64,000 nt of DNA from Bidens hawaiensis (Eukaryota > Streptophyta > Magnoliopsida > Asterales > Asteraceae), in contig JAIQDT010001746.1 in the NCBI GenBank assembly GCA_021521415.1, positions 62,001 through 126,000 on the forward strand, read 5' to 3'. The notes beneath the pieces were generated by a model. That model searched no databases. It had not been told where the DNA came from and saw nothing but the letters and a program-made list of their open reading frames with translations. Shown in pieces: positions 46,588 to 58,301 of the stretch. The translations under genes and the position numbers were made by a program. Positions within the stretch are counted from its first letter, which is position 1, and each line of letters starts with the position of its first letter.

Positions 46588-49500
46588 TAGTTAATCGGAT
46601 TGTTCGGAATTGCCCTTTTATTCTGAGCGAACAATCCTTCCTGATTGACTTGTTACCGGTAGAATTGGGTAGTTTTGACGTGATAGTGGGAATGGATTGG
46701 TTGGCACGTAATAGGGTAGAAATAAACTGTGAAAAGAAAACCGTCAAGATCCGGGTGTCGGATGACGAGGAGGTATTAGTGCAGGGAGAAAAATCCGGCA
46801 CCATGATACCATTTATATCCCACCTCAAGGTGTTGAAATATATACGTCAGGGATGTGTGGCGTATCTAGCGAGCCTGACGGCCGCTGATTCTGAGGAAAA
46901 ACGGGTGGACGATATTCCCGTGGTACGCGAATTTCCACAAGTTTTTCCAGAGGAACTTCCTGGATTACCGCCAACCCGACAGGTCGAATTCAGAATCGAT
47001 CTGTTACCACAAGCTGGCCCTGTTGCTAAGGCCCCTTATAGACTTGCACCGTCCGAGATGCAAGAACTATCCAACCAATTGCAGGAATTGTTGGATAAGG
47101 GGTTTATACGTCCCAGTTATTCCCCGTGGGGTGCACCTGTACTATTTGTGAAAAAGAAGGACGGAAGCCTTCGAATGTGCATTGACTACAGGGAATTGAA
47201 CAAATTAACCATCAAAAATAGGTATCCTCTTCCCCGAATCGATGATTTGTTCGACCAACTACAAGGTGCGAGCTATTTCTCAAAGATTGATCTTAGATCG
47301 GGATACCACCAAGTTAAAATTCAGGAGGAGGATATCCCAAAAACCGCGTTTCGGACTCGCTACGGCCACTATGAATTTCTAGTTATGCCTTTTGGGCTAA
47401 CAAATGCGCCAGCGGTGTTCATGGATCTCATGAATCGAGTCTGTAAACCCTATCTCGACAAATTCGTCATTGTATTTATTGACGATATTTTGATATATTC
47501 AAAAAGTAAAGAAGAACATGAGCGACATTTGAGGTTAGTTTTGGAGCTTTTGGATCAGGAGGAGTTGTATGCAAAATTCTCCAAGTGTAACTTCTGGTTA
47601 CAAGAGGTGCAATTCCTCGGTCATGTTATAAACCACCAAGGAATACACGTTGATCCGAGTAAGGTTGAAGCTATTAAGAATTGGCAAGCGCCTAAATCTC
47701 CAAAGGAAATCCGCCAATTCTTAGGCTTAGCTGGATACTATCGTCGATTTATAGAGAACTTTTCCAGCATCGCCCAACCTTTAACCCTCTTGACTCAAAA
47801 GGATCGGAAATATGAATGGGGTGAAGAGCAGGAAACGGCGTTTCAAACGCTAAAGCAAAGGTTGTGTCAAGCGCCAATCTTAAGTCTCCCCGACGGAGAT
47901 GATGGATTTGTTGTATATTGTGACGCATCCCGTAAAGGGTTAGGATGCGTGTTAATGCAAAATAAAAAGGTCATAGCCTATGCGTCTCGACAGTTAAAAG
48001 TTCATGAGAAAAACTATACTACTCATGACTTGGAACTGGGAGCAGTCATCTTTGCACTTAAAATCTGGAGACACTATCTCTACGGTACAAAGTGCACCAT
48101 ATTCACTGATCATAAAAGTTTGCAACACATATTCGATCAGAAAGAACTGAATATGAGGCAACGAAGATGGGTCGAGTTGCTGAGTGACTATGACTGTGAT
48201 ATTCGATATCACCCCGGCAAGGCTAACGTCGTAGACGATGCCTTGAGTAGGAAGGATCGGGTTAAACCATTGCGAGTGCGGGCGTTGGGGATGATAGTCC
48301 AGTCAAACCTTTCGGATTTGATTCAGGCCGCTCAACGCGAGGCGTTGAAAGAGGACCAATTGGATAAAGAAGGACTCTACGGGAATGAGAAGAATTTCGA
48401 ACAGCGTGTGGACGAAATTCTCTATTTCAAAAGTCGGATTTGGATTCCGACCCTCCATGACCTTCGTAATTTGATCATGGATGAAGCGCATAAGTCGAAA
48501 TATTCCATACATCCGGGATCAGATAAAATGTACAAGGATGTGAAAGAATTTTACTGGTGGCCTGGTATGAAAAAGGATATAGCCACCTACGTTGGCAAGT
48601 GTACGACGTGTGCGAGGGTTAAGGCGGAACACCAGAAACCCTCGGGAATGTTGCAACAACCGGAAATTCCGGAATGGAAGTGGGAGCAGATCACAATGGA
48701 TTTTGTGACACACCTCCCCAAGACGCCCCGAGGTCATGATGCAATTTGGGTAATCGTGGATCGATTAACCAAATCAGCACATTTCATTCCAATTAGGAAT
48801 AATTTTAACACTGAGAGACTTGCGCAAATTTATATAAATGAAATAGTGTCTCGTCATGGCATCCCCATCTCGATCATCTCCGATAGGGATAGCCATTTCA
48901 CCTCCAAACTTTGGCAAGCTGTCCAAGAAGCGTTGGGAACACGTATTGACCTAAGCACAGCTTACCACCCTCAGACCGATGGTCAGTCTGAGAGGACCAT
49001 TCAAACTTTGGAGGATTTGCTTCGTGCCTGCGTACTGGACTTTAAGGGAAATTGGGATCAACATCTCCCACTCGTTGAATTTTCCTATAATAACAGTTAC
49101 CATAGCAGTATAAAGGCGGCACCTTATGAAGCATTGTATGGGCGGAAGTGCCGATCACCACTTTGCTGGTCTGAAGTGGGTGACTCGCAGGTCATTAGAT
49201 CGGATCTGGTCCAGGAGACGACCAGCAAGATTCTTGAAATTAAGAACAACTTGAAAGCCGCGCGGGATCGGCAGAAGAGTTATGCCGATACCCGTCGAAA
49301 ACCGTTGTCATTTGAGAAGGGTGAAAAGGTATATTTGAAAGTATCACCCTGGAAAGGAGTGGTCAGATTTGGAAAGGCGGGGAAGTTGGCCCCTAGATAT
49401 ATTGGACCATTCATTATTACTGCAAAGATCGGTCCGGTAGCTTACCGACTAGAACTGCCTGAGGAACTAAGTGCAGTTCATAACGTGTTTCATGTGTCAA

Positions 49501-49757
49501 ATTTGAAAAGATGTCTGGCGGATGAGACATCGGTGTTACCCTTAGAGGGTGTTCAAATAAGTGATAGGCTCAACTTCGTAGAGGAGCCCATCGAAATAGT
49601 GGACGGTAAAATCAAGCAACTTAGACACAATAAGATCTCGTTGGTCAAAGTTAGATGGAATTCGCAACGAGGCCCAGAATTTACTTGGGAACGAAAGGAT
49701 GAATTTCGGAAGAAATACCCCCACCTATTTCCTCAAAAGGAAGTAGTTGACGCGTAA
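46584..49757 (+). CDS. pol: Copy D pol: protease end, RT, RNase H, integrase, chromodomain-like tail
   Basis: One uninterrupted frame follows the protease frameshift and has no initiator of its own. Counting from codon 46650 as residue 1: MDWL of protease at 15-18; RT catalytic Asp214 and IDD at 277-279; RNase H Asp425, Glu462, Asp487 and Asp530; integrase zinc residues H614, H621, C651 and C654; integrase core Asp684, Asp745 and Glu781, the last two 36 residues apart as in DDE integrases. YIGPFII and the chromodomain-like tail [19 protein letters not shown] follow. Length of 1035 codons fits a full pol. VVDDALSR has Asp529 where copies A and C have Ala, next to the catalytic Asp. This is the best-preserved polymerase in the window. 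Confidence 0.95.
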   Translation: MIVNRIVRNCPFILSEQSFLIDLLPVELGSFDVIVGMDWLARNRVEINCEKKTVKIRVSDDEEVLVQGEKSGTMIPFISHLKVLKYIRQGCVAYLASLTAADSEEKRVDDIPVVREFPQVFPEELPGLPPTRQVEFRIDLLPQAGPVAKAPYRLAPSEMQELSNQLQELLDKGFIRPSYSPWGAPVLFVKKKDGSLRMCIDYRELNKLTIKNRYPLPRIDDLFDQLQGASYFSKIDLRSGYHQVKIQEEDIPKTAFRTRYGHYEFLVMPFGLTNAPAVFMDLMNRVCKPYLDKFVIVFIDDILIYSKSKEEHERHLRLVLELLDQEELYAKFSKCNFWLQEVQFLGHVINHQGIHVDPSKVEAIKNWQAPKSPKEIRQFLGLAGYYRRFIENFSSIAQPLTLLTQKDRKYEWGEEQETAFQTLKQRLCQAPILSLPDGDDGFVVYCDASRKGLGCVLMQNKKVIAYASRQLKVHEKNYTTHDLELGAVIFALKIWRHYLYGTKCTIFTDHKSLQHIFDQKELNMRQRRWVELLSDYDCDIRYHPGKANVVDDALSRKDRVKPLRVRALGMIVQSNLSDLIQAAQREALKEDQLDKEGLYGNEKNFEQRVDEILYFKSRIWIPTLHDLRNLIMDEAHKSKYSIHPGSDKMYKDVKEFYWWPGMKKDIATYVGKCTTCARVKAEHQKPSGMLQQPEIPEWKWEQITMDFVTHLPKTPRGHDAIWVIVDRLTKSAHFIPIRNNFNTERLAQIYINEIVSRHGIPISIISDRDSHFTSKLWQAVQEALGTRIDLSTAYHPQTDGQSERTIQTLEDLLRACVLDFKGNWDQHLPLVEFSYNNSYHSSIKAAPYEALYGRKCRSPLCWSEVGDSQVIRSDLVQETTSKILEIKNNLKAARDRQKSYADTRRKPLSFEKGEKVYLKVSPWKGVVRFGKAGKLAPRYIGPFIITAKIGPVAYRLELPEELSAVHNVFHVSNLKRCLADETSVLPLEGVQISDRLNFVEEPIEIVDGKIKQLRHNKISLVKVRWNSQRGPEFTWERKDEFRKKYPHLFPQKEVVDA

Positions 49758-49778
49758 AATTTCGAGGACGAAATTTTT

Positions 49779-49793
49779 ATAACGGGGGGAGAA
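49779..49793 (+). other. Copy D polypurine tract
   Basis: ATAACGGGGGGAGAA directly before LTR3, identical to the tract before LTR2. Confidence 0.92.
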
Positions 49794-51412
49794 TGTAACG
49801 ATTCCGGCAAATCCAGGTATACCCTAGCCGGAATATACTATTTACGTGTTATTTAATATTGATTATATGAGTTATAGCACGTTGATACGAATATATATGG
49901 TTCACAGTATGAATCATACTCAATTATATAGTGAATCGTATTGGAATTACAATTAATCAATGATCGGTTATTGAAACCCGAACGAATCGGGAATTTCATC
50001 ATAGACGAAGTATATAATGTTTAGTGATGTTTACGAAGTATTAATGCTTCGGGATAAGTGAATTATAGCACAGAAAAAGGATTTCGATTTATTGGTACGT
50101 CGGTACGATAAACGAAACCTTTAACATCAAACCAAGCAAGAGATGATCAATCAAGCCGAAAAAGATGCGTAATTATTAATAATATGATGTTTTAATGTCA
50201 TGGTTTAAGTTTTTAAAGTTTTTAAGTCGGTTTTATGTAAATTTTATTTTGACCCGAAAAACGACCATTCTATGCTCGTTTTAAGCCGAATTACGAGTTT
50301 AAACGAGAAACGAACTGAGCCAGATTATCCACAACATTATCCGGATTGCGTAATCCGAATATGTGGCTTAGAATGGATGTGTGGGACCCACCCCACCCCT
50401 TAAGGGAGGCCGATCGGCCCTATCCCTTATTATTCATTTCATTTTCTTTTTTTACCACACTTCACTCCCAAAACTCTCTCAAATCTCTCAAATCTTCAAA
50501 GTGTTCATCCAAAATCCACCATTTTTAACCAAGAATTGAAGGTATAATACATGTTTTAAGGCTTGATTCTTGTTTCTAATTCTACAATATTGAGAAAAGG
50601 AGGTTTTCATGTGAACAAAGGGTGAAAACCCGAGATGAAACCGATTCTCGTGTGATCAAGGGATGTATACAAGTTATACAAAGGATCTTGATCCAAGTAA
50701 TTAGTTAAAAGTGTTCAGAATGAATTTTTACGGTTGAAATCTTGTAAAAATGAGTTTCCATGTGAAAGATGGGTGAAAACCCGAGATGAAATCGACTCTT
50801 GCATGATCAAGAGATGTATACATGTTATATAAGGGATCTTGGTCCAAGAAATGAGTAAAAAGAGTCGAGAACGGATTTTTACGGTTAAAACCTTTGTTTT
50901 TATATAAAAACCGACACTTTGAAAGAAATGGTTTGATTGTTGGTATAGTTTGCTTGGTATAGTGTTATTGTGCTTGTAAGTGTTGTATCTAGCGGCTAGC
51001 AAAGGCTAGAAACCGAGATCCTTGCGATCTAAAGCTAGAAAACACAAGATAGTTCGGTTTTCGGGTATTTATGAAATTTGGACAGATTTTCGTGTGCTTA
51101 GAGTCGGGTCACGAAATTTCACAGAGATGATCTACACATGAAAATATGAGATCTGTGAATTTTTGGTAATTTTTGGATAAAAGATGAATATTTGGTGAAT
51201 TTAATGCTCGGTTTTGGCCAAAAATAGTGAAAAATAGCAAAACATGATGAAAAATTCCGGAAAATTTAAGATAAGTTTTTTATAACATATAAAAGTCACC
51301 CACAAAATTTGAGCTCAGTTGGAAAAGTCTAAGTAGGCTTTTCGGTGAAACGAGTTCTAGGGCTTTCTAGCTCGATTTTGGGTGAAAATGGCTTGAAAAA
51401 TAAGTTTTAAAT

Positions 51413-51859
51413 TCTGGAAAAATTCCAGGAAGTCATGAGGATGACAGAGATCATCCCAGAAAAATTTGGGATTTTTCTAAAGAGTTTTGTTATTTTTGAT
51501 ATATTTAGTGTTTTAATAAGATTTAAAAATAGATAAATAAATGTAAATATAGGAAAATAAATCTGGAAAAATTCCAGGAAGTTATGAGGATGACAGAGAT
51601 CATCCCAGAAAAATTTGGGATTTTTCTAAAGTGTTTTGGTATTTTTGACATATTTAGTGTATTAAAAAGGTTTAAAAATAGATAAATAAATGTAAATATA
51701 GGAAAATAAATCTGGAAAAATTCCAGGAAGTTATGAGGATGACAGAGATCATCCCAGAAAAATTTGGGATTTTTCTAAAGTGTTTTGGTATTTTTGACAT
51801 ATTTAGTGTATTAAAAAGGTTTAAAAATAGATAAATAAATGTAAATATAGGAAAATAAA
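51413..51859 (+). repeat. Triplicated ~149-bp block in LTR3
   Basis: Three units as in LTR1, but here the second unit already ends GTATTAAAAAGG, which in LTR1 and LTR2 occurs only in the third unit. This suggests conversion between units. Confidence 0.9.
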
Positions 51860-52609
51860 TCTGGAAAAATTTTGTAAAATTTTCTTTCTGTCAAAATAAG
51901 TTTTGTGCAAAATTTCAAGACCCGAGACTAAACGGGTAATTATTTGTGCTAAAAAGAACGTAAAAACAAATATCTAAAGCTTAAAACGTGTAAACCGGCA
52001 AAGTTCGCATAAGCGAGCTGACTGGTACACGAAAACTTTAAAAATGGACTATTTTCATAAATCTAAGTAAATTAAGTAAAAATAAGTCATCCGAAAATAA
52101 TTCGGATGATTTGGGTAATTTTACCCGATTTTACCGTTTCCGGCACCGAAATACCGGAAACGGGCCCCACGGCCAAACGGGGTGTCAAACCGAGCTATAA
52201 TTTCATCACCTTAACTAAATTGACTGTCAAACTCTAAGCAATGTCACAATCTGAGTCCTTAGAAGTGTCACGGGGTTAACATTGTCCCCGAATCGAGTAC
52301 AGTACTGGGTTAACAATGTTCCCAGATGTACCGATTGATACGTATTTAAGTTATGGGAATTATATAGAAACGACTAGATATTATATTACAGATCCAGGCA
52401 CGTAGCTGTTCCTTATATTACTCACCGACTCACAAAAAGGTGAGTTTTCACGAGCCCCTTTTAATGAATTGTTTTAATTATATTTTCCCGGGGCGGAAAA
52501 CATGTCTTATTTAAAGTATTTAAGTACATACCGATCGTATGGAAATACTTGTACATTTATATATATATGGTCTGATGCACAGAATATATAAAATGTTTAT
52601 CATGTGTTA

Positions 52610-52954
52610 TTGTTCTGGGGTAACATAGTTCCCAGGGGTTGTTATTGTTCTGGGGTAACATAGTTCCCAGGGGTTATTATTATTCTGGGGTAACATAGTT
52701 CCCAGGGGTTATTATTGTTCTGGGGTAACATAGTTCCCAGGGGTTATTATTGTTCTGGGGTAACATAGTTCCCAGGGGTTGTTATTGTTCTGGGGTAACA
52801 TAGTTCCCAGGGGTTGTTATTGTTCTGGGGTAACATAGTTCCCAGGGGTTGTTATTGTTCTGGGGTAACATAGTTCCCAGGGGTTGTTATTGTTCTGGGG
52901 TAACATAGTTCCCAGGAAGTTAATGGAAATGTTCTGGGGTAACATAGTTCCCAG
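52610..52954 (+). repeat. 35-bp palindromic minisatellite in LTR3 (10 units)
   Basis: Ten CTGGGG...CCCAG cores with the same spacer pattern as LTR1. Confidence 0.95.
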
Positions 52955-53327
52955 CATGATTATATTGTTAATAAATGATTATTAAAATGATTTGTCAGTG
53001 TTTATTTAAATTAGTGAAACTCACCAACTATTCGTAGTTGACCCGTTTTCTTTACATGTTTTCTAGGTATGCCCAAGTTGGAATGATTGATATGTGCTTA
53101 ACTATCTGTGCTACCTGTTGGAAGCTTGCTGCTCTATGTTTTGTAATGAATTTATTAATGTCTTATCGGTAAAATATGTGTGTAACACCTAGACAGTAAT
53201 GAAACTCGCAACAATGTAATATGTTATAAATTAATGTAGTGGTATTTTCCTTATAAGCAATGCTGTTGATATCAGATGTGTCTGTTGCATCCCGTGTACG
53301 TTTCCGCTGCGGTTACGGGGTGTTACA

Positions 53328-53332
53328 GGGTT
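53328..53332 (+). other. Target-site duplication of the C/D tandem, right copy
   Basis: GGGTT follows LTR3 and equals 30539-30543. Confidence 0.9.
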
Positions 53333-54506
53333 ACACCAAGATCTGGAAGAGAACACTTATGATGTGAAAATCATATTTAGTCGCCTGAGGATTCCATGTC
53401 ATGGAGATCTTCCAGACCAAATCCAAGATGATGCTTATAAGTCTAGATGCTCGGTTTACATCGAGGTTTCGAATGGAAAGATGTCTATTATAATGAAGGC
53501 AGATACTTACGAAAGTGAAACCATGGTATGTGACAGTTGTGGAAAGACATGATACTTTGCCTACACGGACAAGAACAACCGCAAGTACTACGAAGGTGAA
53601 ACCGACAGTAACGCAGAAAGAGGGTACAAGAAACCAAGGACAAAAGCTTGAAAGACATGCAGGGAAGGCGTAGAGATGGCTTAGACGTATATTATTGGAA
53701 TTAAGTCTTAACATGAATGATTAGTGTGTAACTGTTAATCATGTGATAACTAACGGGAAGTCCTCTAGGTCAGTAAAGATAGAATGATATTATAAATATC
53801 CATATGATGGTCAAGACATGCTAAAAAGGAAGTCAGTTAAAATAAATAATTATGATATATCAGGCAGCCTGATATGCAGCAACAGACAACAATTGATTCA
53901 TAGGACAAGATGAGACTTTATTAGTCTAGAAAAGAAAGATGTATCCTCATGGACTCCATGATCAAGCTACCTTAGACAGCTATAACTCATGAACCCTATG
54001 TGTTGATGCAGAGCTGAGAATGAAAGAAGGTTTAAATGTTGACTTAAGGAGTTCTCCGACAAGTTATGCAATGGATGTGCTCAAGAATTGCAAGAAGTGT
54101 TCTATATTAAGGAATAGACAAAGGGATTTCAAGAAGTAATCTTTAAAGAGAAACTGGAAAGGTTTCCTTTTTGGAATTAATATGTTTTGAACGCATTGCA
54201 AAGCGGTATATTTGCTAAAGATTGTAACTGGATGGAATGGTCATTCAGTGCTAAGTGTAATGATAGTAAGTGCAATGTTTCTATTTAAAGTAAATGACAT
54301 AAGAGCATGCTTGGGTAAGTGATATGCACTTGCAAAGTTTGGATAAGGAAGCGTATCATCGAGGACTTCATGGACAAGCGACCTAACAAAGCTAAAACTA
54401 ATTGACAAAGGATAAACCGGTAAGTCAAGATGCTAAAGAAAGGATGTGAATACAAGAAGTATTCCTTTTACAAGGACTACGCAAGTTTCGAGGACGAAAC
54501 CTCTTA
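53333..54506 (+). pseudogene. pol: Element E integrase relic
   Basis: Directly after the right target duplication a frame encodes LEENTYDVKIIFSRLRIPCH, then QDDAYKSRCSVYIEVSNGKM. This matches the integrase zinc-binding start of related elements (expected DEAHKSRYSVHPGSNKM-like), with His replaced by Tyr at two positions. It continues in frame to TGA 53550. Beyond 53600 I can follow no integrase motif; the rest to 54506 is eroded and deleted. GTTTCGAGGACGAAACCTC at 54484 is the usual pre-PPT motif. Confidence 0.75.
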
Positions 54507-54521
54507 TAAGGTGGGTAGACT
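54507..54521 (+). other. Element E polypurine tract (weak)
   Basis: A purine-rich ATAAGGTGGGTAGAC lies just before the TGTAACATCCC start of the 3' LTR. Confidence 0.6.
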
Positions 54522-55660
54522 TGTAACATCCCAAAATTTCTATGAATAACATTTAATATATTATTTATTTATGGTGGAAAAATTTACTTGAGTTATTAGA
54601 GAATTAATAAAACATTAAAGATGGAAGGATAAGTAAGCTAATTAGATGAAATCAATTATGGACCAAAAAGAAAAGATGGGCCTAAGGTCCATGGGCTTAA
54701 GTGAGCATAAATAACCCCTTAAACCCTAATCCTTCCCATTATCATCCATCTTTACACCATAGCCTACACCATCAAAAACACACACTTCTCAATTCCTGTT
54801 TTTGAGAAAATTGCCGACATGATTATTCCCGGATATCTAACCATCGGTTTGGTCTCAAATTTTAACTGAGTGCTCATGGAATATAAATGTAGATTTCCAC
54901 CAATTAGATCTTCAATCAGAGGTCAGGAAGTCTGGTTTTAATCAACAAAACCCAAGCAGCTCAAAAATAAAGATTCCGGCCACTGTTCAGCTTTTCTGGT
55001 GACTGTAGCAGGGTTTTCCGGTGAAGGAGAGCTGATGGGTTTGTAGATCGGGGTGAGACGATTCCTTGGCCGCTTGAATCACTCAATTCCGAGTTCGTTT
55101 GATATGGTTTTGGTCTATTCGAGTGATTTCAAACATAAACCTCAAAGGTACGTTTTTTGTTAAAAAGGTTTACTTTTCGTGTACGAATTTGCATGAAAAT
55201 AGGTAGGATGATAGAACGGACCATTGTATTTATAAAGTAAAGAACTTGATAGTAAACGGGGTAGTTGGTTTGTTCCGGGTAAAACGAGTAGTGTTCGGTT
55301 TGTGAAAATGACGGGTAAACGAAGTCTGTTTTACATGAAACTTGGTGGGTTAGTAAATCGGACCTTCTTATGTGAGAAAAATTTAAACTTGAACATAAAC
55401 AAGTGTTTGGAATTAAACGAGCTATACGAGCGCTTATGTTTGGACGCATATGATGTTAGCGTATAAGTGTGTGTATCTGTATAAATATGTATGCGTATAA
55501 GTATATACGCCGTATAAGTCTAAGCAACGCATAAGTAGAAGAGATCGTAGAAGTATGGGAACACCATATATGTAGGTGTATACCACGTATATGTATGTAA
55601 CGTGTATGTATGTAGCGTGTAAGTATATAAACGTATATGTATATATGTAGCGTGTATGTA
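54522..55660 (+). repeat. Element E 3' LTR, truncated after 1.14 kb
   Basis: It matches the first ~1.2 kb of the 5' LTR (25591 onward) with many substitutions. It includes the TAAATAACC/pyrimidine zone near 54710, and breaks off in the GTATATGTATG repeats at 55660, where copia gag sequence begins in the opposite orientation. Confidence 0.88.
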
Positions 55661-56109
55661 GGCAGAGAGTTGATCAGCTTCTTATTTGTCTCAATAAGAG
55701 TCGAATTAATATTTGCAGTTCGCATCTCAGTGACCAAAGTAACAAATCGTTGGAGTTGTGACTCCAATGACTCTCCCAGAACACGATTGAACATGTTAAA
55801 CCTTTGTCGTAACAGATCATGTCGACTCTTTCTCATGTCCTTATTTCCCTCATACACCTCAATGAGGGCTTCCCACAAACCTTTGGCATATAGTAGATCT
55901 CTGAATCCTTGAGCGATCTCAGGTGAAAGAGCCATGGTAAGAGTGGCAAGAGCATTTTTATCTTCCTCAATCTTCTCAAAGTCAGCATCATTGTACATTG
56001 AGACAGGTTTTATGGGGAATTCACCTTTATCCTTCTCATAAGTAATGGATTGAGGACCCATAACAATACTTCTCCAGACTTTCGCATCCTTCACCTTAAC
56101 ATATTTCAT
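55661..56109 (-). pseudogene. gag: Ty1/copia gag, N-terminal fragment
   Basis: Read on the minus strand from ATG 56109: KYVKVKDAKVWRSIVMGPQS, then YNDADFEKIEEDKNALATLT, GLWEALIEVYEGNKDMR, RQRFNMFNRVLGESL and TLIETNKKLINSLP. This is the copia-type gag helical domain (UBN2/DUF4219-like). It breaks off at 55661 after about 150 residues and runs into E's LTR, so protease to RNase H are absent here. The reading frame is undamaged within the fragment. Confidence 0.85.
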
Positions 56110-56608
56110 GATCCAAAAGTATGAGCCCAAAGAAATTTGGCCCAATAGCAAAAACAGCCAAAAACCAAAAATATTCTCGAGACTGAAGAAACCGAGAACA
56201 CTGACTTGGCCCGAGAACACAAAAATAGTCCCGAGAACCCTTAATATGAGCTCGGGAACACTAATCTTGTCCCGAGAACACCGAAATAGTCCCGATAAAC
56301 TTTAATCTGAGCTCGAGAACACTGATCCTAGCCCGATAACACAAAGTTGGTCCCGAGAACCCGGAATCGTTGATCTTTTGCCCGACAACCTTGAGTATTG
56401 ACTTGGACCAATCTCAATTCCTAAAAATCAAGGATTTGAAAAATCTTTCAAGTTTTGAAAAGATTCTTATCCCGAATCAGCCAAGCATTCCAGAAGAACA
56501 TAGAATACCCGTAATCTTGATTTCCATAAAAGCACCCACTAATTATCAATCAAAAATACTATCTTGAATCTTTGATATCACCAAAACCGAGCCTAGAGTA
56601 GGTCTATA
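56110..56608 (-). other. Copia element leader with CCCGAGAAC repeats
   Basis: The region lies between PBS and gag on the minus strand. On the plus strand CCCGAGAAC or CCGATAAC-like motifs recur about ten times between 56200 and 56390. No gene seen. Confidence 0.7.
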
Positions 56609-56621
56609 GGCTCTGATACCA
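56609..56621 (-). other. Copia element primer-binding site
   Basis: On the minus strand TGGTATCAGAGCC, a perfect initiator tRNA-Met complement. Confidence 0.9.
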
Positions 56622-57468
56622 ATTTTAAGTCCCAAATCAGGATCTTTCAATGTGATATCAAACAAACTCGTTGTTAGGAGGAAACTAACAACAAGGTGAT
56701 TCAAGAATAACGAAGAACAAACACAAACCAACACACAATATGCTTCAAAACACACGTTATATTAACGCCGGGTGCTTAAGGCCTCAATAATCGATTACAA
56801 GATGATTGGAATGTGAAACTCTGTAATCTACAATAACTGCCAACCCGTGAATGATCAACTACAATACATTATAGTCTAACAACCAATGTTGCAAAAGTCG
56901 CTAGGCGGCCTCCTCCCTTGGAGGGAGTACTTGGGGAGTACTCGGACATGATAAATATAAAGAAAATTAATTTTTGGGTAATATATATATTTCAAATATC
57001 ATAAGTTTACTAATATATATAAGAAAATAAGTGAATATCAATATAAATAAGAGAAATACATTTTTAAAAATAAATTATTCTAAAAACTGTTAATCAATAA
57101 TTAAAAAAATGATATTCGTTCTTTAATACTATAGAAATACGAATTATGTTGTATTTTGAAGTCAAAATAGGCCCAAGTTAACCGACTAGATGTATTTATG
57201 GCTGAAGTTGACCACCTATGAACAATTTTTAGTAACTAGGCGGAGTTAAAGAAACTCCCCTCGGCACCATACCTTGTAGCGACTACTCGGAGAGTACTCC
57301 GCCTTGTAGACCTACTTTTACAACATTGCTAACAACCCTACAGTCAAAGCCCAAAACACAAGCCCACCGAGTTTTCGGTGTCACATTCATACCAAGCCCA
57401 TAAGATTAAGTATAAACCATCAAATAAGCCTAGCCCAACAGGGGCGTGTTGGAAGCTTTTGGTGGTGT
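56622..57468 (-). repeat. Probable copia 5' LTR or upstream flank, interrupted by a MITE
   Basis: This lies on the LTR side of the PBS. I cannot fix the LTR ends: no clear TG/CA terminus adjoins the PBS, and TGTGATATC at 56650 is one candidate. Around the hAT MITE (56884-57328) the flanks rejoin smoothly. No gene seen. Confidence 0.45.
56884..57328. mobile_element. hAT-type MITE (445 bp) with 8-bp target duplication
   Basis: The ends CAATGTTGCAAAAGT and (reversed) CAATGTTGTAAAAGT are inverted repeats. CTAACAAC stands at 56876-56883 and again at 57329-57336, the 8-bp duplication typical of hAT transposons. Subterminal GGAGTACT and AGGCGG motifs occur in both orientations. No coding capacity. 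Confidence 0.92.
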
Positions 57469-58301
57469 TGTAAGGCCCCGTTACCGGTGCCCTACATTGG
57501 ACGTTGGATTTACACATAAACACAGTTCTAAATATCAGAGTTAATTAAAACTTTCGCGGAATAATAATATTAGTCAACCATTCATTAAAAACATTCTTAA
57601 CTTGTCTTTTAAAAACATAACATAAATGATAATATCAAAACATCATGACAAATCTTTAGATACCAGCCTCTTCGATCTTGCCATGTGTTCCGCTCAAACC
57701 AACTGTCTCAATCTGTTAACCTGCGTGCATACTAAAAGTCAGCTACACTGAGTGAGTTCTAGTTAATCAACTAACTTAGTTTACGTACACATATACGTGC
57801 CAAGAGGTACGCATTACATACTTAACCTGTTCATTATTCTTTCATATACATTCATAACTAACCTTACATTATAAGGGACATTTCGCCCTACATACCTCGG
57901 ATATTATTAGGGTCCGGTACCCCCATCCTCGGATACTATTAGGGTCTGGTCTTCCTCGGATATTATTAGGGTCCGGTACCCTCCATCCTTGGATATTATT
58001 AGGGTCCAGTACCCTCCATCCTCGGATATTATTAGGGTCCGGTCTCCCTTTCTTTACTACTATCATACCATACCCTTCCATATATAAAATTGTAAGTTTC
58101 ATACGTACATACATCATTCATCCATCATATACACAATCATATCATCAAACCATCATCTGGCAGTGCATGCAATATCCGAAGATCATTCACGCACCGACAA
58201 GATTTCATTCAAATTTAAGATATACATAAATATCATACAAATCATACATGGCATACACTTACCATTTAAGGTAAGTGTATTAACTATCACATCAAAAATG
58301 T
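57469..58301 (-). repeat. LTR G: E-family LTR, minus strand, cut by element H
   Basis: On the plus strand it begins TGTAAGGCCCC and matches the reversed E LTR end and LTR F (AAATATCAGAGTTAATTAA; ACTAAAAGTCAGCTAC). No PBS lies beside it at 57468. It contains the diverged minisatellite at 57888-58055 and breaks at 58301, where H's LTR starts. Confidence 0.8.
57888..58055 (-). repeat. Minisatellite in LTR G
   Basis: Five units of CTCGGATATTATTAGGGTCC followed by GGTACCCTCCAT or a variant, homologous to the F and E minisatellites. Confidence 0.88.

Larger units (their letters stand above)
30544..53327 (+). mobile_element. C/D tandem: two chromovirus copies sharing three LTRs
   Basis: The order is LTR1 (30544-34078), internal C (34079-40186), LTR2 (40187-43686), internal D (43687-49793), LTR3 (49794-53327). 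Internal regions are 6108 and 6107 bp and almost identical. LTRs are 3535, 3500 and 3534 bp. One GGGTT pair flanks the entire block, and no target duplication borders LTR2. This is the product expected from unequal recombination between LTRs of one inserted element. Assembly error is an alternative, but the copies differ at many single sites, which argues for two real copies. Confidence 0.93.
49794..53327 (+). repeat. LTR3 (3' LTR of copy D)
   Basis: It starts TGTAACGATTCC, ends GGTGTTACA, and is followed by GGGTT, which matches the pentamer before LTR1. It carries ten 35-bp units and three ~149-bp units and retains both conserved hairpins. Confidence 0.95.
25591..55660 (+). mobile_element. 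Element E: old Ty3/gypsy chromovirus split by the C/D tandem
   Basis: A 5' LTR (25591-28217), PBS, protease/RT remnants, integrase remnants and a truncated 3' LTR (54522-55660) belong to one element. The two LTRs start alike (TGTAACATCCC) and share long similar blocks. A 22.8-kb younger insertion occupies 30544-53327. Removing it and one copy of GGGTT rejoins E's pol at a sensible point. gag and most of RNase H are missing or unrecognisable. Confidence 0.85.
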
